A DNA stretch of 64,000 bases from Zipacnadum sp036504235 (GTDB lineage Bacteria; Armatimonadota; Zipacnadia; Zipacnadales; Zipacnadaceae): NCBI GenBank assembly GCA_036504235.1, contig DASXVN010000003.1, forward strand, positions 1 to 64,000. Direction: 5' to 3'. Under the pieces are notes generated by a model. It was not told where the DNA came from. It saw only the letters and a program-made list of their open reading frames with translations, and did not search any database. The position numbers were made by a program, and so were the translations under genes. Each line of letters starts with the position of its first letter. Position 1 is the stretch's first letter. Shown piece by piece: positions 30,401 to 38,217 of this stretch.

Positions 30401-30537
30401 TGCTGGACCGGCGCCTCTTGCCCCCGGAGGCGAGCTTCGAGGGCCCGCGGGGCGCGGAAGTTGCTGCCGTAGTCGAGGGGGACCGGTACGTATGCCTGGA
30501 TACTCTGGGGGAAGGCGAATATCGACTGCGCCAGTAG
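27490..30537 (+). CDS. Cytosolic (alpha/alpha)6-type glycosidase with CBM9-like N-terminus
   Basis: This 1015-residue protein has no signal peptide. Residues about 25-235 match a carbohydrate-binding family 9-like fold (PFVDGCLKEDAWQQAG...LGHDGVNLYLGFHCAE...EYVVNAAGQKSETRAG). A beta-sandwich follows. Residues about 600-930 form a helical toroid like GH95/GH65-type enzymes (FHFNEFAFRDE; PMTNLDWDYSLECSGLLAQP; LWPCTSSEHVMLQ; YLRYNRDSQAGLAMAK), with candidate acids in DWDYS and SSEHV. A small beta-domain closes it. It lies 122 bp after ndvB on the same strand, so it may act on the same or a related glucan. Substrate and exact family are unassigned. A CBM9-like domain in a non-secreted protein is unusual. 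Confidence 0.68.
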   Translation: MSNPGFTPKLPAPPVVALPWVSPSPFVDGCLKEDAWQQAGMVENLLDITSLLEHHYHVVAGSPPGFLPEPEPPLATPATRVLLGHDGVNLYLGFHCAEPHPEQMLRRDRPLGLEARREDCVYAWLDPTLQHLMPEACEYVVNAAGQKSETRAGQVGGDYLSLMSWEGRVSLGAEGWQAELVVPLERLGLAREQVDSDLAAGGLLLGLNLGRGWRGDQQTHAWLAPDGSFMPGWGYAVLLPPGVTAVGADAQARVEAAREAVAERLTGRRLASAPAGLAREPGDHLDANAKIGLSVWGPDHQPTLSVGRSDVYDRRWYGNEEPAVTRSEVIAAAQSGDPARLDELRRRACGEQYEAYQQFPGPKPVGQIIWQLPGGAEAGWRTEVSPGEDGAVDLDCRRPGARLRLHLYVHKRRPLVVVEGRQEGLTGQTLGLRLYRHQDAPLPQPWPGYDYLADQAAGRIVGPLPAPVAAAEGDWLELRQDLYPDDTFPEGFAVVLAGSVTGAEPVATGVHHLETNLGTPASSPYEDWSDPMTGQLWRATHWRHFNAQPGSAADLSLRLAGPEFRALFPVVTSADQPDPAAEARRVWAEAQQLTAPDLEADSQTAPLAERVGGYRYQQKLAMTSIFDARFCFQDTSAWHADFHFNEFAFRDELVSGETAQFEDFFQMIEENLPAARALAREAFGCAGAAWGVASFPRKLARMPMTNLDWDYSLECSGLLAQPFWLAWLYDRDESFLRDRAYPVVREVARFYADYLTRETDGLYHLWPCTSSEHVMLQPYLRYNRDSQAGLAMAKFTLRAALEGARHLQADADLAPHWQEVLEHLAPYPLEMTPAGPRFVDVAGARLMTEYNIFQPLFCVFYGDDLGLASAPEELAVAERTLAGLVRLSTTHWGHVYRAQRRLGRYPGGEIVPENLLQSHQGPLFLFPAVPEGYTGSFADYHARGGFRVAATLEQGRLTELRLTSTVGGPCVLDRRLLPPEASFEGPRGAEVAAVVEGDRYVCLDTLGEGEYRLRQ

Positions 30538-30608
30538 GTCCCGGGACCACCGACCGGGAACAGCCTCACATCTGTCCGCTTGGCTTATTCGATTAGGAGG
30601 TTGAGATC

Positions 30609-33600
30609 GTGACTCCCAGTCAACACCTACGGGGAATTATCGTCGTTTTGCTGGTCCTGGTGGCCCTGGCGGGGGGGACGCAGGTCCTCGCCCAGGGAAC
30701 GCCGGCCGCGGCCGGGCCGTCGCTGCTGATTATTGACGAGAATCGCGGCGGCGGGTACTGGAACCCGGTGGGGCTGCAGGAGATGCTCGACGCCGGCTTT
30801 CAGGTGGGCATGACTCCCGCGGGCCAGACGACCGACGAGCAGCTCAAGCACTTCAACGTCGCGCTGGTCTTGGCCGTCGCCCCCAACTTTGCCACCGACC
30901 TACAGCCCAAGCTGGAGAAGTTCATGAATGCGGGAGGCGGTGTCCTGATCGTGCCGCCCGCCAACCAGCCGGTGATGAACGGCGGCCTGCTGCCCATGCT
31001 GAAGTGGCTGAAGAGCCTGGGCGCGACCGAGCCGCTCCAGGGCGTCTTCGACCCGGACCGCCGCCAGGTCATTGACTGGTGCAAGTGGCCGGGCGCGCCG
31101 GAGTACGTCTGGACCTCCGAGATCGAGCCCTCGCCGATCACCGCCGGCGTCAAGACCATCTGGTACCGGACCGGGGCCTCGGCCAACTTTGAGCCGCTCT
31201 CCGCGCCTTTCGAGCTGGATGCGCAGTGGACGCCGCTGGTCCGCACCGGACCGGACAGCCACACGGTGAGCTGGTCCGAGTCGGCCTACGAGCCGACCTT
31301 CATGACCAAGGACCTGCAAACCGTGTTCGGGGAGTTCTACACCGCGCCGGGCCGCAAGCAGGGCCGCCTACCGCTGCTGGCCGTGCGCCCCGTCGGAGCC
31401 GGGCGGCTGGCCGTCTTCGGCTGCTTCCCCCAGGACTGGTTCTGGACCCCGTACGTCCCCGCGCTGGGGGCCGTGACCCTGCACAAGGGCTTCGGCGACC
31501 GCCCCAGCGACGGCTGGCAGCTCTTGTCCAACCTCTACCGCTACCTGGGCGAGCCCTCGCAGGCGAGCGGCGCGCTGGGCGGATATACGACCATCAAGGA
31601 GCAACTCTTCCGCGCCGTCCCCGGCCCGCCCGCGCCCTACGACTGGAAGAACGGCGCTGAGGGCGGTCTGGGCGCCTCCTTCGCCGGGGCTGACCCGCTG
31701 CTGCGGGGAGGCATCACCCCCGCCAGCGCGGCCTCGGCTACCGCCACCCTGCCCGCCGTCCCGCGGGGCCTGGTCGGCGCGCACACGGCCTACTCCACCG
31801 GCCAGGGCACGGTTGCGCAGTGGGCCGCCGCCGGGAAGGCCGCGGGCCTGGACTTCATCGTCGTCCTCGAGGACCTGGCCTTCATGAACGCGACCAAGTG
31901 GGAGCAGCTCAAGGCCGACTGCAAAGCCGCCTCGGACGACAGCTTCCTCATCTACCCCGGCTTTGAGTACAAGCAGGAACTGGGTACCCGCGGGTACTTC
32001 CTCAACCGTGACTGGATGTGGCCCGCCGACCCGACCTGGCTCACCCGCGACGGCAAGCGGATCACCACCACCCACATTTTCGGCGAGAACACCGGGCCGC
32101 TGACGCTCTGGCTGGGCTACGATCAGCCGGTCTTCAACAGCACCCAATACACCGCCGGGTTCTTCTCCCACGGTACTGACCCCACTCCGTCCTGGGGCCA
32201 CCGCGGCTATGGCTCCTTCGCCGTTTTCTCGCGGGATAGGGACCAGGTCCTCGACAGCGTCGGCCAGAGTCTGCCGCAGTTTCTCACCCAGCAGAGCGAG
32301 AAGCTGCACATCAGTCCCATGGGCCTGTCGCTCCTGTACGCTCCGCAGGAGATCCCGGCGGCCGTCAAGCGCGGCGGCCCCTTCCTCACCCTCCTGGGCC
32401 AGAAGAAGGACATGGGCCCGCTGCTGGACCACGGCGGCGCCTACTGCTACAACGGCCGCGCCTCCGGCCTGTGCGCCACCACCGGCCCCAGCATCTTGAC
32501 CTGGAATAGCAGCTACACGGTGGGCTACGTCGTCCCGCGCTGGAACGTCGCCAAGCGCGAGGAGGACTTCTTCGTCCTGGACAACTACCGCTTCCGGATT
32601 CGCCTGGCCGCCGCCTCCCCGCTGGGCCTGGCCGAGATTCTCCTCTACGACGGCGACCATAGCCTCTACCGCCGCTTCCTGCCGGGCGGGAAGAGGCAGT
32701 TCGAGGCCACCCTGGACTTCTCCAACGACCAGTCGCGCCACCTGGTCATGGTGGTCAAGGACACCGCGGGCGGCGTGGCCGTCTCGCCGGAGCTCCAGAC
32801 CGAGACCTGGCTTAACCGCCACTACCTCTGCGCCGACCGCTGCAACTTCGGCGTGGGCAACGGCGGCCAGGGCGCCTGGTACGACTTCCCCGGCCCCTAC
32901 ACCACCCAGCTGGGCCCCGAGACCATGTGCGTGGGCCGCTGGTATCGCCCGATCATCTCCGCCGACGTCCTGGCCCTGCGCGCCGACCTGGACACCCGCT
33001 TCGAGACCGGCGGCGGCTACGAGTACATGTGGGGCAACCCCTGGCACACCTACTACCAGACCTGGCCGCTGGAGCAAATGAACCTGCACCGCACCACCTA
33101 CTATTGGCGGGGTCAATACGGCGGCGACATCTACTTCACCGAGGAATACTTCCCCGCCGGTCTCGACTCCATCTGGGACTTCCCCAAGCCGGCGCAGCCC
33201 TTCTATCCGGAGTGTCGCTGGCCCGTAGACCCCGCGATGGCAGCGCTCCCGCAATGGAAGCTCACCGGCCACACGCTCAACGAGTGCAATCTGACCGCCG
33301 ACGTGACTTTCCAGCAGCCTCTGGTGGAGGCGCTGACGGTGACCAAGGACTACACGCCGGGAAAGGCCTCCTACGACTTCCGGATTGCCGGCCAGCGCCT
33401 CACCGGGCCGCTGCCCGAGGCGGGCGCCCCGGCGCTGGTCAAGGAGGGCCTCGCCCCGGCGAGCGGCCTGTACTGCCTGACCGGCGAGGCGGGCAAGACC
33501 GGCTGGAGCTGGTACGTAACCGGCGCCAACCTGACCTGGCGTCTCCGCGCCGAGGCGGGCAAGGCGACGCTGCAGATCGGCTGGCCGGTCCCCGCCAAGC

Positions 33601-34181
33601 AGGGGAAGAAGGGCACGGGCTACCGCGCCGAGATCTATGCGCTGGAGGGCGAGCCGACGGAGGCGGCCCTGGCCGGGATGTTGGATCCCGCAGGCCTACA
33701 AGCAACGGTCGGCACGCCTGTCCTCGGCCGACTGCCCTATACCTTCGCCGCCTCGCAGGGCGCGGCGCGGCTGCACGTCACCGACCTGAGCAGCATCCCC
33801 TTCGAGTGGATTCCGCTGGAGATTCGCGGACTGCGCACGGACGCGACTGCCTATTACCTGGAACCGGGCGCCGACAAGCTTCGGCCGATCGGCGTGGACC
33901 CGGACGGCGTCGGGCGCGTGGTCCTGTGGCGAGGCAAGCATAACGTGGACGTCTTCCTCGGCCACCCGATTCTCTGCTCGGACCCGGACATCCACTACGA
34001 CGCCGTGCGGCTCGCGGACGGGACCTGGATCCTGGACGCCAACAACCCCACCGACCAGGACCGCAGTATCGTGTTCTCCTGGAATCCCGCCTACCCCGGA
34101 AGCGGACCGCTGCCCGGCAAGCTCACCCTGGCCCGCGGCACCCGCGTGCAGTACACCCTCAAGGAGGCACCTCATGCTTAG
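30609..34181 (+). CDS. Giant secreted protein C: amidotransferase-like + degenerate PHP-like + beta-domains
   Basis: The GTG start is seven or eight bases after AGGAGG (30595-30600) and begins a signal peptide (LLVLVALAGGTQVLAQG). The 1190-residue product has an amidotransferase-like domain (SLLIIDENRGGGYW...NAGGGVLIVPPAN...GAGRLAVFGCF) to about residue 320. The PHP-like segment starts LVGAHTAYSTGQGT; His392 keeps the second His of the usual HxH, but the first is Gly. VVLEDLAF replaces the DH motif, and YPGFEYK keeps the PGxE region. The beta-rich half ends in DANNPTDQDRS, nearly the same as A. It overlaps the SUMF1-fold gene by 8 nt, so the two are translationally coupled. Confidence 0.82.
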   Translation: MTPSQHLRGIIVVLLVLVALAGGTQVLAQGTPAAAGPSLLIIDENRGGGYWNPVGLQEMLDAGFQVGMTPAGQTTDEQLKHFNVALVLAVAPNFATDLQPKLEKFMNAGGGVLIVPPANQPVMNGGLLPMLKWLKSLGATEPLQGVFDPDRRQVIDWCKWPGAPEYVWTSEIEPSPITAGVKTIWYRTGASANFEPLSAPFELDAQWTPLVRTGPDSHTVSWSESAYEPTFMTKDLQTVFGEFYTAPGRKQGRLPLLAVRPVGAGRLAVFGCFPQDWFWTPYVPALGAVTLHKGFGDRPSDGWQLLSNLYRYLGEPSQASGALGGYTTIKEQLFRAVPGPPAPYDWKNGAEGGLGASFAGADPLLRGGITPASAASATATLPAVPRGLVGAHTAYSTGQGTVAQWAAAGKAAGLDFIVVLEDLAFMNATKWEQLKADCKAASDDSFLIYPGFEYKQELGTRGYFLNRDWMWPADPTWLTRDGKRITTTHIFGENTGPLTLWLGYDQPVFNSTQYTAGFFSHGTDPTPSWGHRGYGSFAVFSRDRDQVLDSVGQSLPQFLTQQSEKLHISPMGLSLLYAPQEIPAAVKRGGPFLTLLGQKKDMGPLLDHGGAYCYNGRASGLCATTGPSILTWNSSYTVGYVVPRWNVAKREEDFFVLDNYRFRIRLAAASPLGLAEILLYDGDHSLYRRFLPGGKRQFEATLDFSNDQSRHLVMVVKDTAGGVAVSPELQTETWLNRHYLCADRCNFGVGNGGQGAWYDFPGPYTTQLGPETMCVGRWYRPIISADVLALRADLDTRFETGGGYEYMWGNPWHTYYQTWPLEQMNLHRTTYYWRGQYGGDIYFTEEYFPAGLDSIWDFPKPAQPFYPECRWPVDPAMAALPQWKLTGHTLNECNLTADVTFQQPLVEALTVTKDYTPGKASYDFRIAGQRLTGPLPEAGAPALVKEGLAPASGLYCLTGEAGKTGWSWYVTGANLTWRLRAEAGKATLQIGWPVPAKQGKKGTGYRAEIYALEGEPTEAALAGMLDPAGLQATVGTPVLGRLPYTFAASQGAARLHVTDLSSIPFEWIPLEIRGLRTDATAYYLEPGADKLRPIGVDPDGVGRVVLWRGKHNVDVFLGHPILCSDPDIHYDAVRLADGTWILDANNPTDQDRSIVFSWNPAYPGSGPLPGKLTLARGTRVQYTLKEAPHA

Positions 34182-35019
34182 GAAGACCCCTTACCTGGCT
34201 CTCGCCTGGTTCGCCGCCAGCCTGCTCGCCGGAGCCGTATCCGCGCAGGCGCCCGCGCCCTTCGTCAACTCAGCGGGCATGAAGCTGGTGCCGATCAAAG
34301 CCGGCACGTATCTGTTCGCCGGCAAGCACCTGGACAACCCGTTCCTGTTCCCGCAGCCGACCAGCTTCACGGTGACCCTCGACCACGACTTCTACCTGGG
34401 CACCACCGAGGTCACCCAGGAGCAGTACCAGAAGGTCATGGGGAGCAACCCCTCCGTCTTTCGAGCGCCGAATCACCCGGTGGATAGTGTAAGCTGGGAC
34501 GAGGCGATGGCGTTCTGCCAGCGCCTCTCGGCCCAGGCCGCCGAGAAGGCGGCCGGGCGGGTCTACTCCCTGCCCAGCGAGCGCCAGTGGCAGTTCGCCG
34601 CACGCGCCGGGAGCGACAGCCTGTTCCCCTACGGCAACGACGACGAAACGAAGATCGCCACCGTCGCCGTCTGCCGGGACAGCTACACCGACGCGCGCCC
34701 GACCGCGACCGGCCCGGCCGGGGGCAAGCAGCCCAACGCCTGGGGCCTGTACGACGTGCTGGGGAATGTCTGGGAGTGGTGTCTGGACTGCCAGCCGCTG
34801 CTAGACGCGGCCGGAACCGTGGTCGCGGTCAACGTCAGCGACTACACCAGCCGGGACCTGGTGTGGGACAAGGGCGAGGGGCGCGTGATCGTCGGCGGCG
34901 GCTGGGACAACGACTTCCGCGCCTGCAACCTCGCCGCCCGCTACGGGGTCTACCCCACCCGGAAGGCCAACGACATCGGCTTCCGCGTGCGGTGTATCGT
35001 GGGCGGAGAGGCGAAGTAG
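34174..35019 (+). CDS. Secreted SUMF1/FGE-fold protein, likely not a true formylglycine enzyme
   Basis: This 281-residue protein has a signal peptide (residues 6-24, VSAQA) followed by a complete formylglycine-generating-enzyme-sulfatase fold: NSAGMKLVPIKAGTYLF, YLGTTEVTQEQYQKVMG, VSWDEAMAFCQRL, LPSERQWQFAARAG, WGLYDVLGNVWEWC and GFRVRC. True FGE has two catalytic Cys spaced CxxxxC. Here C251 (FRACNLAARY) keeps the second, but the first position is N246, so sulfatase activation is unlikely. No sulfatase gene is in the window. Its coupling to giant gene C suggests a shared extracellular job, perhaps ligand binding or a different oxidation. Confidence 0.82.
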   Translation: MLRKTPYLALAWFAASLLAGAVSAQAPAPFVNSAGMKLVPIKAGTYLFAGKHLDNPFLFPQPTSFTVTLDHDFYLGTTEVTQEQYQKVMGSNPSVFRAPNHPVDSVSWDEAMAFCQRLSAQAAEKAAGRVYSLPSERQWQFAARAGSDSLFPYGNDDETKIATVAVCRDSYTDARPTATGPAGGKQPNAWGLYDVLGNVWEWCLDCQPLLDAAGTVVAVNVSDYTSRDLVWDKGEGRVIVGGGWDNDFRACNLAARYGVYPTRKANDIGFRVRCIVGGEAK

Positions 35020-35037
35020 GGCTCGCCGCAAACACTC

Positions 35038-35238
35038 ATGAGCAAGAAACGCCTGCGCAAACAGCAAAAGGAGCGCCTGGCGACCGCGGGCTACGTCAAG
35101 ACCCGCAACCCGATCGCCTACGATCACGCGCACGGGGCGCACATCAAGGGCGGGGTCCAGGGCGGCGACGACCGCGCGCAAAATCGTCGCGAACGCCGGC
35201 AGGCGCGGGAGGAATCACGGCAGATGCGGGACGAATGA
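35038..35238 (+). CDS. Small highly charged hypothetical protein
   Basis: A 66-residue frame starts MSKKRLRKQQKERLATAGYV and contains KTRNPIAYDHAHGAHIKGG and an Arg/Glu-rich tail (RRERRQAREESRQMRDE). The composition is strongly basic at the start and mixed-charge helical at the end. It follows the SUMF1 gene by 18 bp on the same strand. The ribosome site is weak. The sensible composition and tight spacing support a real gene, possibly a nucleic-acid-binding or ribosome-associated peptide, but I recognise no family. Confidence 0.5.
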   Translation: MSKKRLRKQQKERLATAGYVKTRNPIAYDHAHGAHIKGGVQGGDDRAQNRRERRQAREESRQMRDE

Positions 35239-35321
35239 ACTAGTGCCCGGCGGGCAGGTGGAACGCCGCTGCTCCGAGAAGTGGTTCCTCCGCCCAGCTA
35301 GCCGTGAGGGAGGCTCGTGCC

Positions 35322-38207
35322 ATGCGCATCCTCAGTCTCATGGCCGTACTGACTTTCGCGACCGTGGCCGTGGCCCAGGAGACCCCGCTGGTCTTCTCCG
35401 GCGCGGTGCGGCTGCCGGACGAACGCCCGGCGGCCGGGGCGCAGCTCTGGCTGGTCGCTGCGGGGCAGGACCAGTACCCTCAGCCCACGGTCGTGGCGAC
35501 GACCACCGCCGACGCCCAGGGGCGCTTCGCCTTCCCCGCTACCCCGGCGCTACCCGGTGCGTGGCCCACGTACTGCGTCTGCGCCCGCGCCGAGGGGTAT
35601 GCCCTCGCCTGGACCGACCGGCTGACGCGCGGCGATACCGCCCTCAGCCTGCTCTTGCAGCCCGCCTTCCCCCTGCGGGGCAAGATCACCGACAGCGCGG
35701 GGCAGCCGGTGGCCGGGCTGCAGCCGCGGCTGAGCTTCCTGGAGCACGACACGGGCTTTGACCCGCTGGCCTTTACGTACTTCGGCGCCGCCTGCGAACC
35801 GCCCGCGGAACTCTCCGCTCTGCTGGCGCCCCCCACCGACGCGGGTGGCGCCTTCACCCTCACCGGCCTGCCCGCGGGCGTGTACGTCTCGCTGAGTTTC
35901 GACTCCCCCGCCTACGCCCACACTCGCCTGAACCGCGACTGGGCGACGCTCATGACCGGAGCGCCGCTGGCGGTCACCCTGCCGAAGCCGGCCACGCTCA
36001 GCGGCCGCGTCCGGCGCGCGGACGGCACGCCCGCCGCCGGGCTGAAGATCGCCGCTCTGGCGCAAAGCGCCGGCTCGGGCGTATCCTGGGGCCCCGGCTC
36101 GGCCACGACCGACGATCAGGGCCGCTACGCCCTGACCAACCTCCCGCCCGGCGCGTATCAGGTGTATCTCAACGAGCTGCCGGTCGAGTTCACGGCTCCG
36201 GCGCTGCTGGAGGTCAAGGTCGAGGAAGGCGCGACCGTGGAGGGGGCTGACTTCCAGTTGGAGCGCGGTATCGAGATCACCGGCCGCGCCACCGACCAGG
36301 CGACGGGGGCGCCGCTGGCGGGCGTCGGCGTCTGCTGCAACACCGCCCAGCAGCCCGCCGCGGGCATGGGCTGGCCCGTGGTAAAGACCGGCGACGACGG
36401 CCGCTATGTCCTGCGCGCTCCCGCCGGCCCGGCCACCTTGCGGCCGTTCGGCCTCCCGCCCGGCTGGCGCGGCGTCGGCAAATGGGGCGGGGATTCCCGC
36501 CGCTTCACCCTGACCACCGGCGAGACGCCCCCCGCGGTGGATTTCGTTTTTGTCCGCTCGACGCCGCTTAAGGGCAGCCTCGTGGATGACCAGGGCCGCC
36601 CGGTACCCGGCGCGCACGCCCTGTACTACGCCAATGAGGACTTCGGCTCGCGGCACAACCTCATCGCCGACGAGCGCGGCGAATTCAGCCTGGATATCCG
36701 CCCCGATGTGACCGGCGTGCTCCTCGCCTACTCGGGCGAGGCCCTGACCACCAGCCCCACCGTCGTCCCGCCGGGCCAGACCGGACCGTTCGTCCTGCGC
36801 CTAACCGCCAACGCTCGCCCGAGCCTGACCGGCCGCGTGGTGGGCGACGACGGCAGGCCGATTCCCTACGCGATCGTCCGCGTGGACTCGACGGTCGGCG
36901 ACCCCGCGGGAGGCCCCTACGCCCACGCCTTCCTGATCGGGACCGCCCTCGCGGACGCTGCGGGGCGCTTCACCCTGCGCGCCGTCTGGCCCGGAGCACA
37001 GCTCAAGCTACGTCTTCGCGCCGGCGGCTATTCCGAGCACGAGGGGGACCTCCCCGCGCTCAAGACCGCGGAGGCCCGCGACCTGGGCGACATAACCCTC
37101 CCCACCGCCGATGTGGTGATCACGGGTGTGGTGCTCGACGAGAAGGGCAAGCCGGTGCCGGGCGCCGTGTTGGACGCATCGCGGATCGGGGGGCAGTTCA
37201 GCTACCGCCGGATGGCCACCACCGACACCGCCGGGCGTTTTCGCCTCGCCGAATTGCCGCGCGAGCCAGTACGGATTGAGGCGGACCAATTCCAGTTCGA
37301 CGGCAACGACGTCACTACCACCGGCAAGTCTCAGGACGTGGTTATGCGCGTGATCCGCCGCCGCGACCAGGTGTTGTTTACCCAGAAGCTAGACCCGCCG
37401 CCGACCGCTGAGATCAGGGGCGTGAAGTACACCTTGCGGGCGGTGTACCGCTTCCAGACCCTGTCGCCCCGGAACGAGGTCGGGCAATACCTGGCGCTGG
37501 ACCTGGACCCGGGCGGACGGGCCGTGACCGCTGCCGACGATCAAGGGAAGGTGCTGGGGGCCGGGCCGCATCTGAACGTGGATAACCGCTACCTGCCGAG
37601 TGTCGCGCTTCCCGCCGCGGGCGCGCAGGCGCTGGCGGAGGTGCGACTGTCCGACGCCTCCGCCGCGCCGCAGCCGACCGAGACGCTCGGCCCCTTCTCG
37701 CCGCAGGTGCCCGGCGCGATTCCGAACATGATGCTGTGGTTCCTGGGCTGGCAGCCGGACTCGCTCTTGCCCGCAGGCCCGACCCCAGCCGGCCCCGCGC
37801 CGTACCTGGGAGCGAGATTCTACGCGCTGGCCACAGCCCGGTGGCGCTACCGCCTCCTCGGCGGGGTGGCCGGGGACGACGCGCTCCGGCTGTTGCCGGT
37901 CGGCGAGTGGACCTACGACCCGGCCACGGACACGCTGACGCTCCCGGAGGCGCTCCAGCCCCGCGAGCGGGAACTGCGTCAGGAGGCCCTGGGCGCGCTG
38001 GCCACGCTCCGGCTGGGCACGCCGAACCTGCCCGAGGGAGCGCTGGTGCAGGGCTTCTGGCTGCAATCCGCCGGGGGCCACGGGAACGCGCCCCTGCCCG
38101 CCACGGCGACGATCACCCGCGAACCGTATCTCCTGCCCACCTGGTCGGAGGTCCTGGCCCGCAACGTGCCCCTGCCTCCGGAGTTGACCCATAGCAAGAC
38201 CTTTTGA
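35322..38207 (+). CDS. Secreted protein with repeated carboxypeptidase-regulatory-like (Ig-like) domains
   Basis: I chose the ATG at 35322, with GAGGGAGG eight bases upstream and a signal peptide MRILSLMAVLTFATVAVAQE; a GTG at 35304 is in frame but lies on the ribosome site. The 961-residue product carries at least six repeats of the CarboxypepD_reg/Kre9-like pattern, each with G.V.D..G.PV.GA and a later TD..GRF.L..L, for example LSGRVRRADGTPAAGLKI and ITGVVLDEKGKPVPGAVLD. The last 250 residues differ (YRFQTLSPRNEVGQYLALDL) and may be a separate sandwich. No protease domain is attached. It probably acts as an extracytoplasmic scaffold or adhesin. It ends only 10 bp from the convergent gene at 38218. 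Confidence 0.75.
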   Translation: MRILSLMAVLTFATVAVAQETPLVFSGAVRLPDERPAAGAQLWLVAAGQDQYPQPTVVATTTADAQGRFAFPATPALPGAWPTYCVCARAEGYALAWTDRLTRGDTALSLLLQPAFPLRGKITDSAGQPVAGLQPRLSFLEHDTGFDPLAFTYFGAACEPPAELSALLAPPTDAGGAFTLTGLPAGVYVSLSFDSPAYAHTRLNRDWATLMTGAPLAVTLPKPATLSGRVRRADGTPAAGLKIAALAQSAGSGVSWGPGSATTDDQGRYALTNLPPGAYQVYLNELPVEFTAPALLEVKVEEGATVEGADFQLERGIEITGRATDQATGAPLAGVGVCCNTAQQPAAGMGWPVVKTGDDGRYVLRAPAGPATLRPFGLPPGWRGVGKWGGDSRRFTLTTGETPPAVDFVFVRSTPLKGSLVDDQGRPVPGAHALYYANEDFGSRHNLIADERGEFSLDIRPDVTGVLLAYSGEALTTSPTVVPPGQTGPFVLRLTANARPSLTGRVVGDDGRPIPYAIVRVDSTVGDPAGGPYAHAFLIGTALADAAGRFTLRAVWPGAQLKLRLRAGGYSEHEGDLPALKTAEARDLGDITLPTADVVITGVVLDEKGKPVPGAVLDASRIGGQFSYRRMATTDTAGRFRLAELPREPVRIEADQFQFDGNDVTTTGKSQDVVMRVIRRRDQVLFTQKLDPPPTAEIRGVKYTLRAVYRFQTLSPRNEVGQYLALDLDPGGRAVTAADDQGKVLGAGPHLNVDNRYLPSVALPAAGAQALAEVRLSDASAAPQPTETLGPFSPQVPGAIPNMMLWFLGWQPDSLLPAGPTPAGPAPYLGARFYALATARWRYRLLGGVAGDDALRLLPVGEWTYDPATDTLTLPEALQPRERELRQEALGALATLRLGTPNLPEGALVQGFWLQSAGGHGNAPLPATATITREPYLLPTWSEVLARNVPLPPELTHSKTF

Positions 38208-38217
38208 GGCAGGCGCT

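Noticed and set aside
34174..35019. SUMF1-fold protein as a true sulfatase-activating enzyme
   Set aside because: One of the two catalytic Cys is Asn and no sulfatase gene is present in the window.
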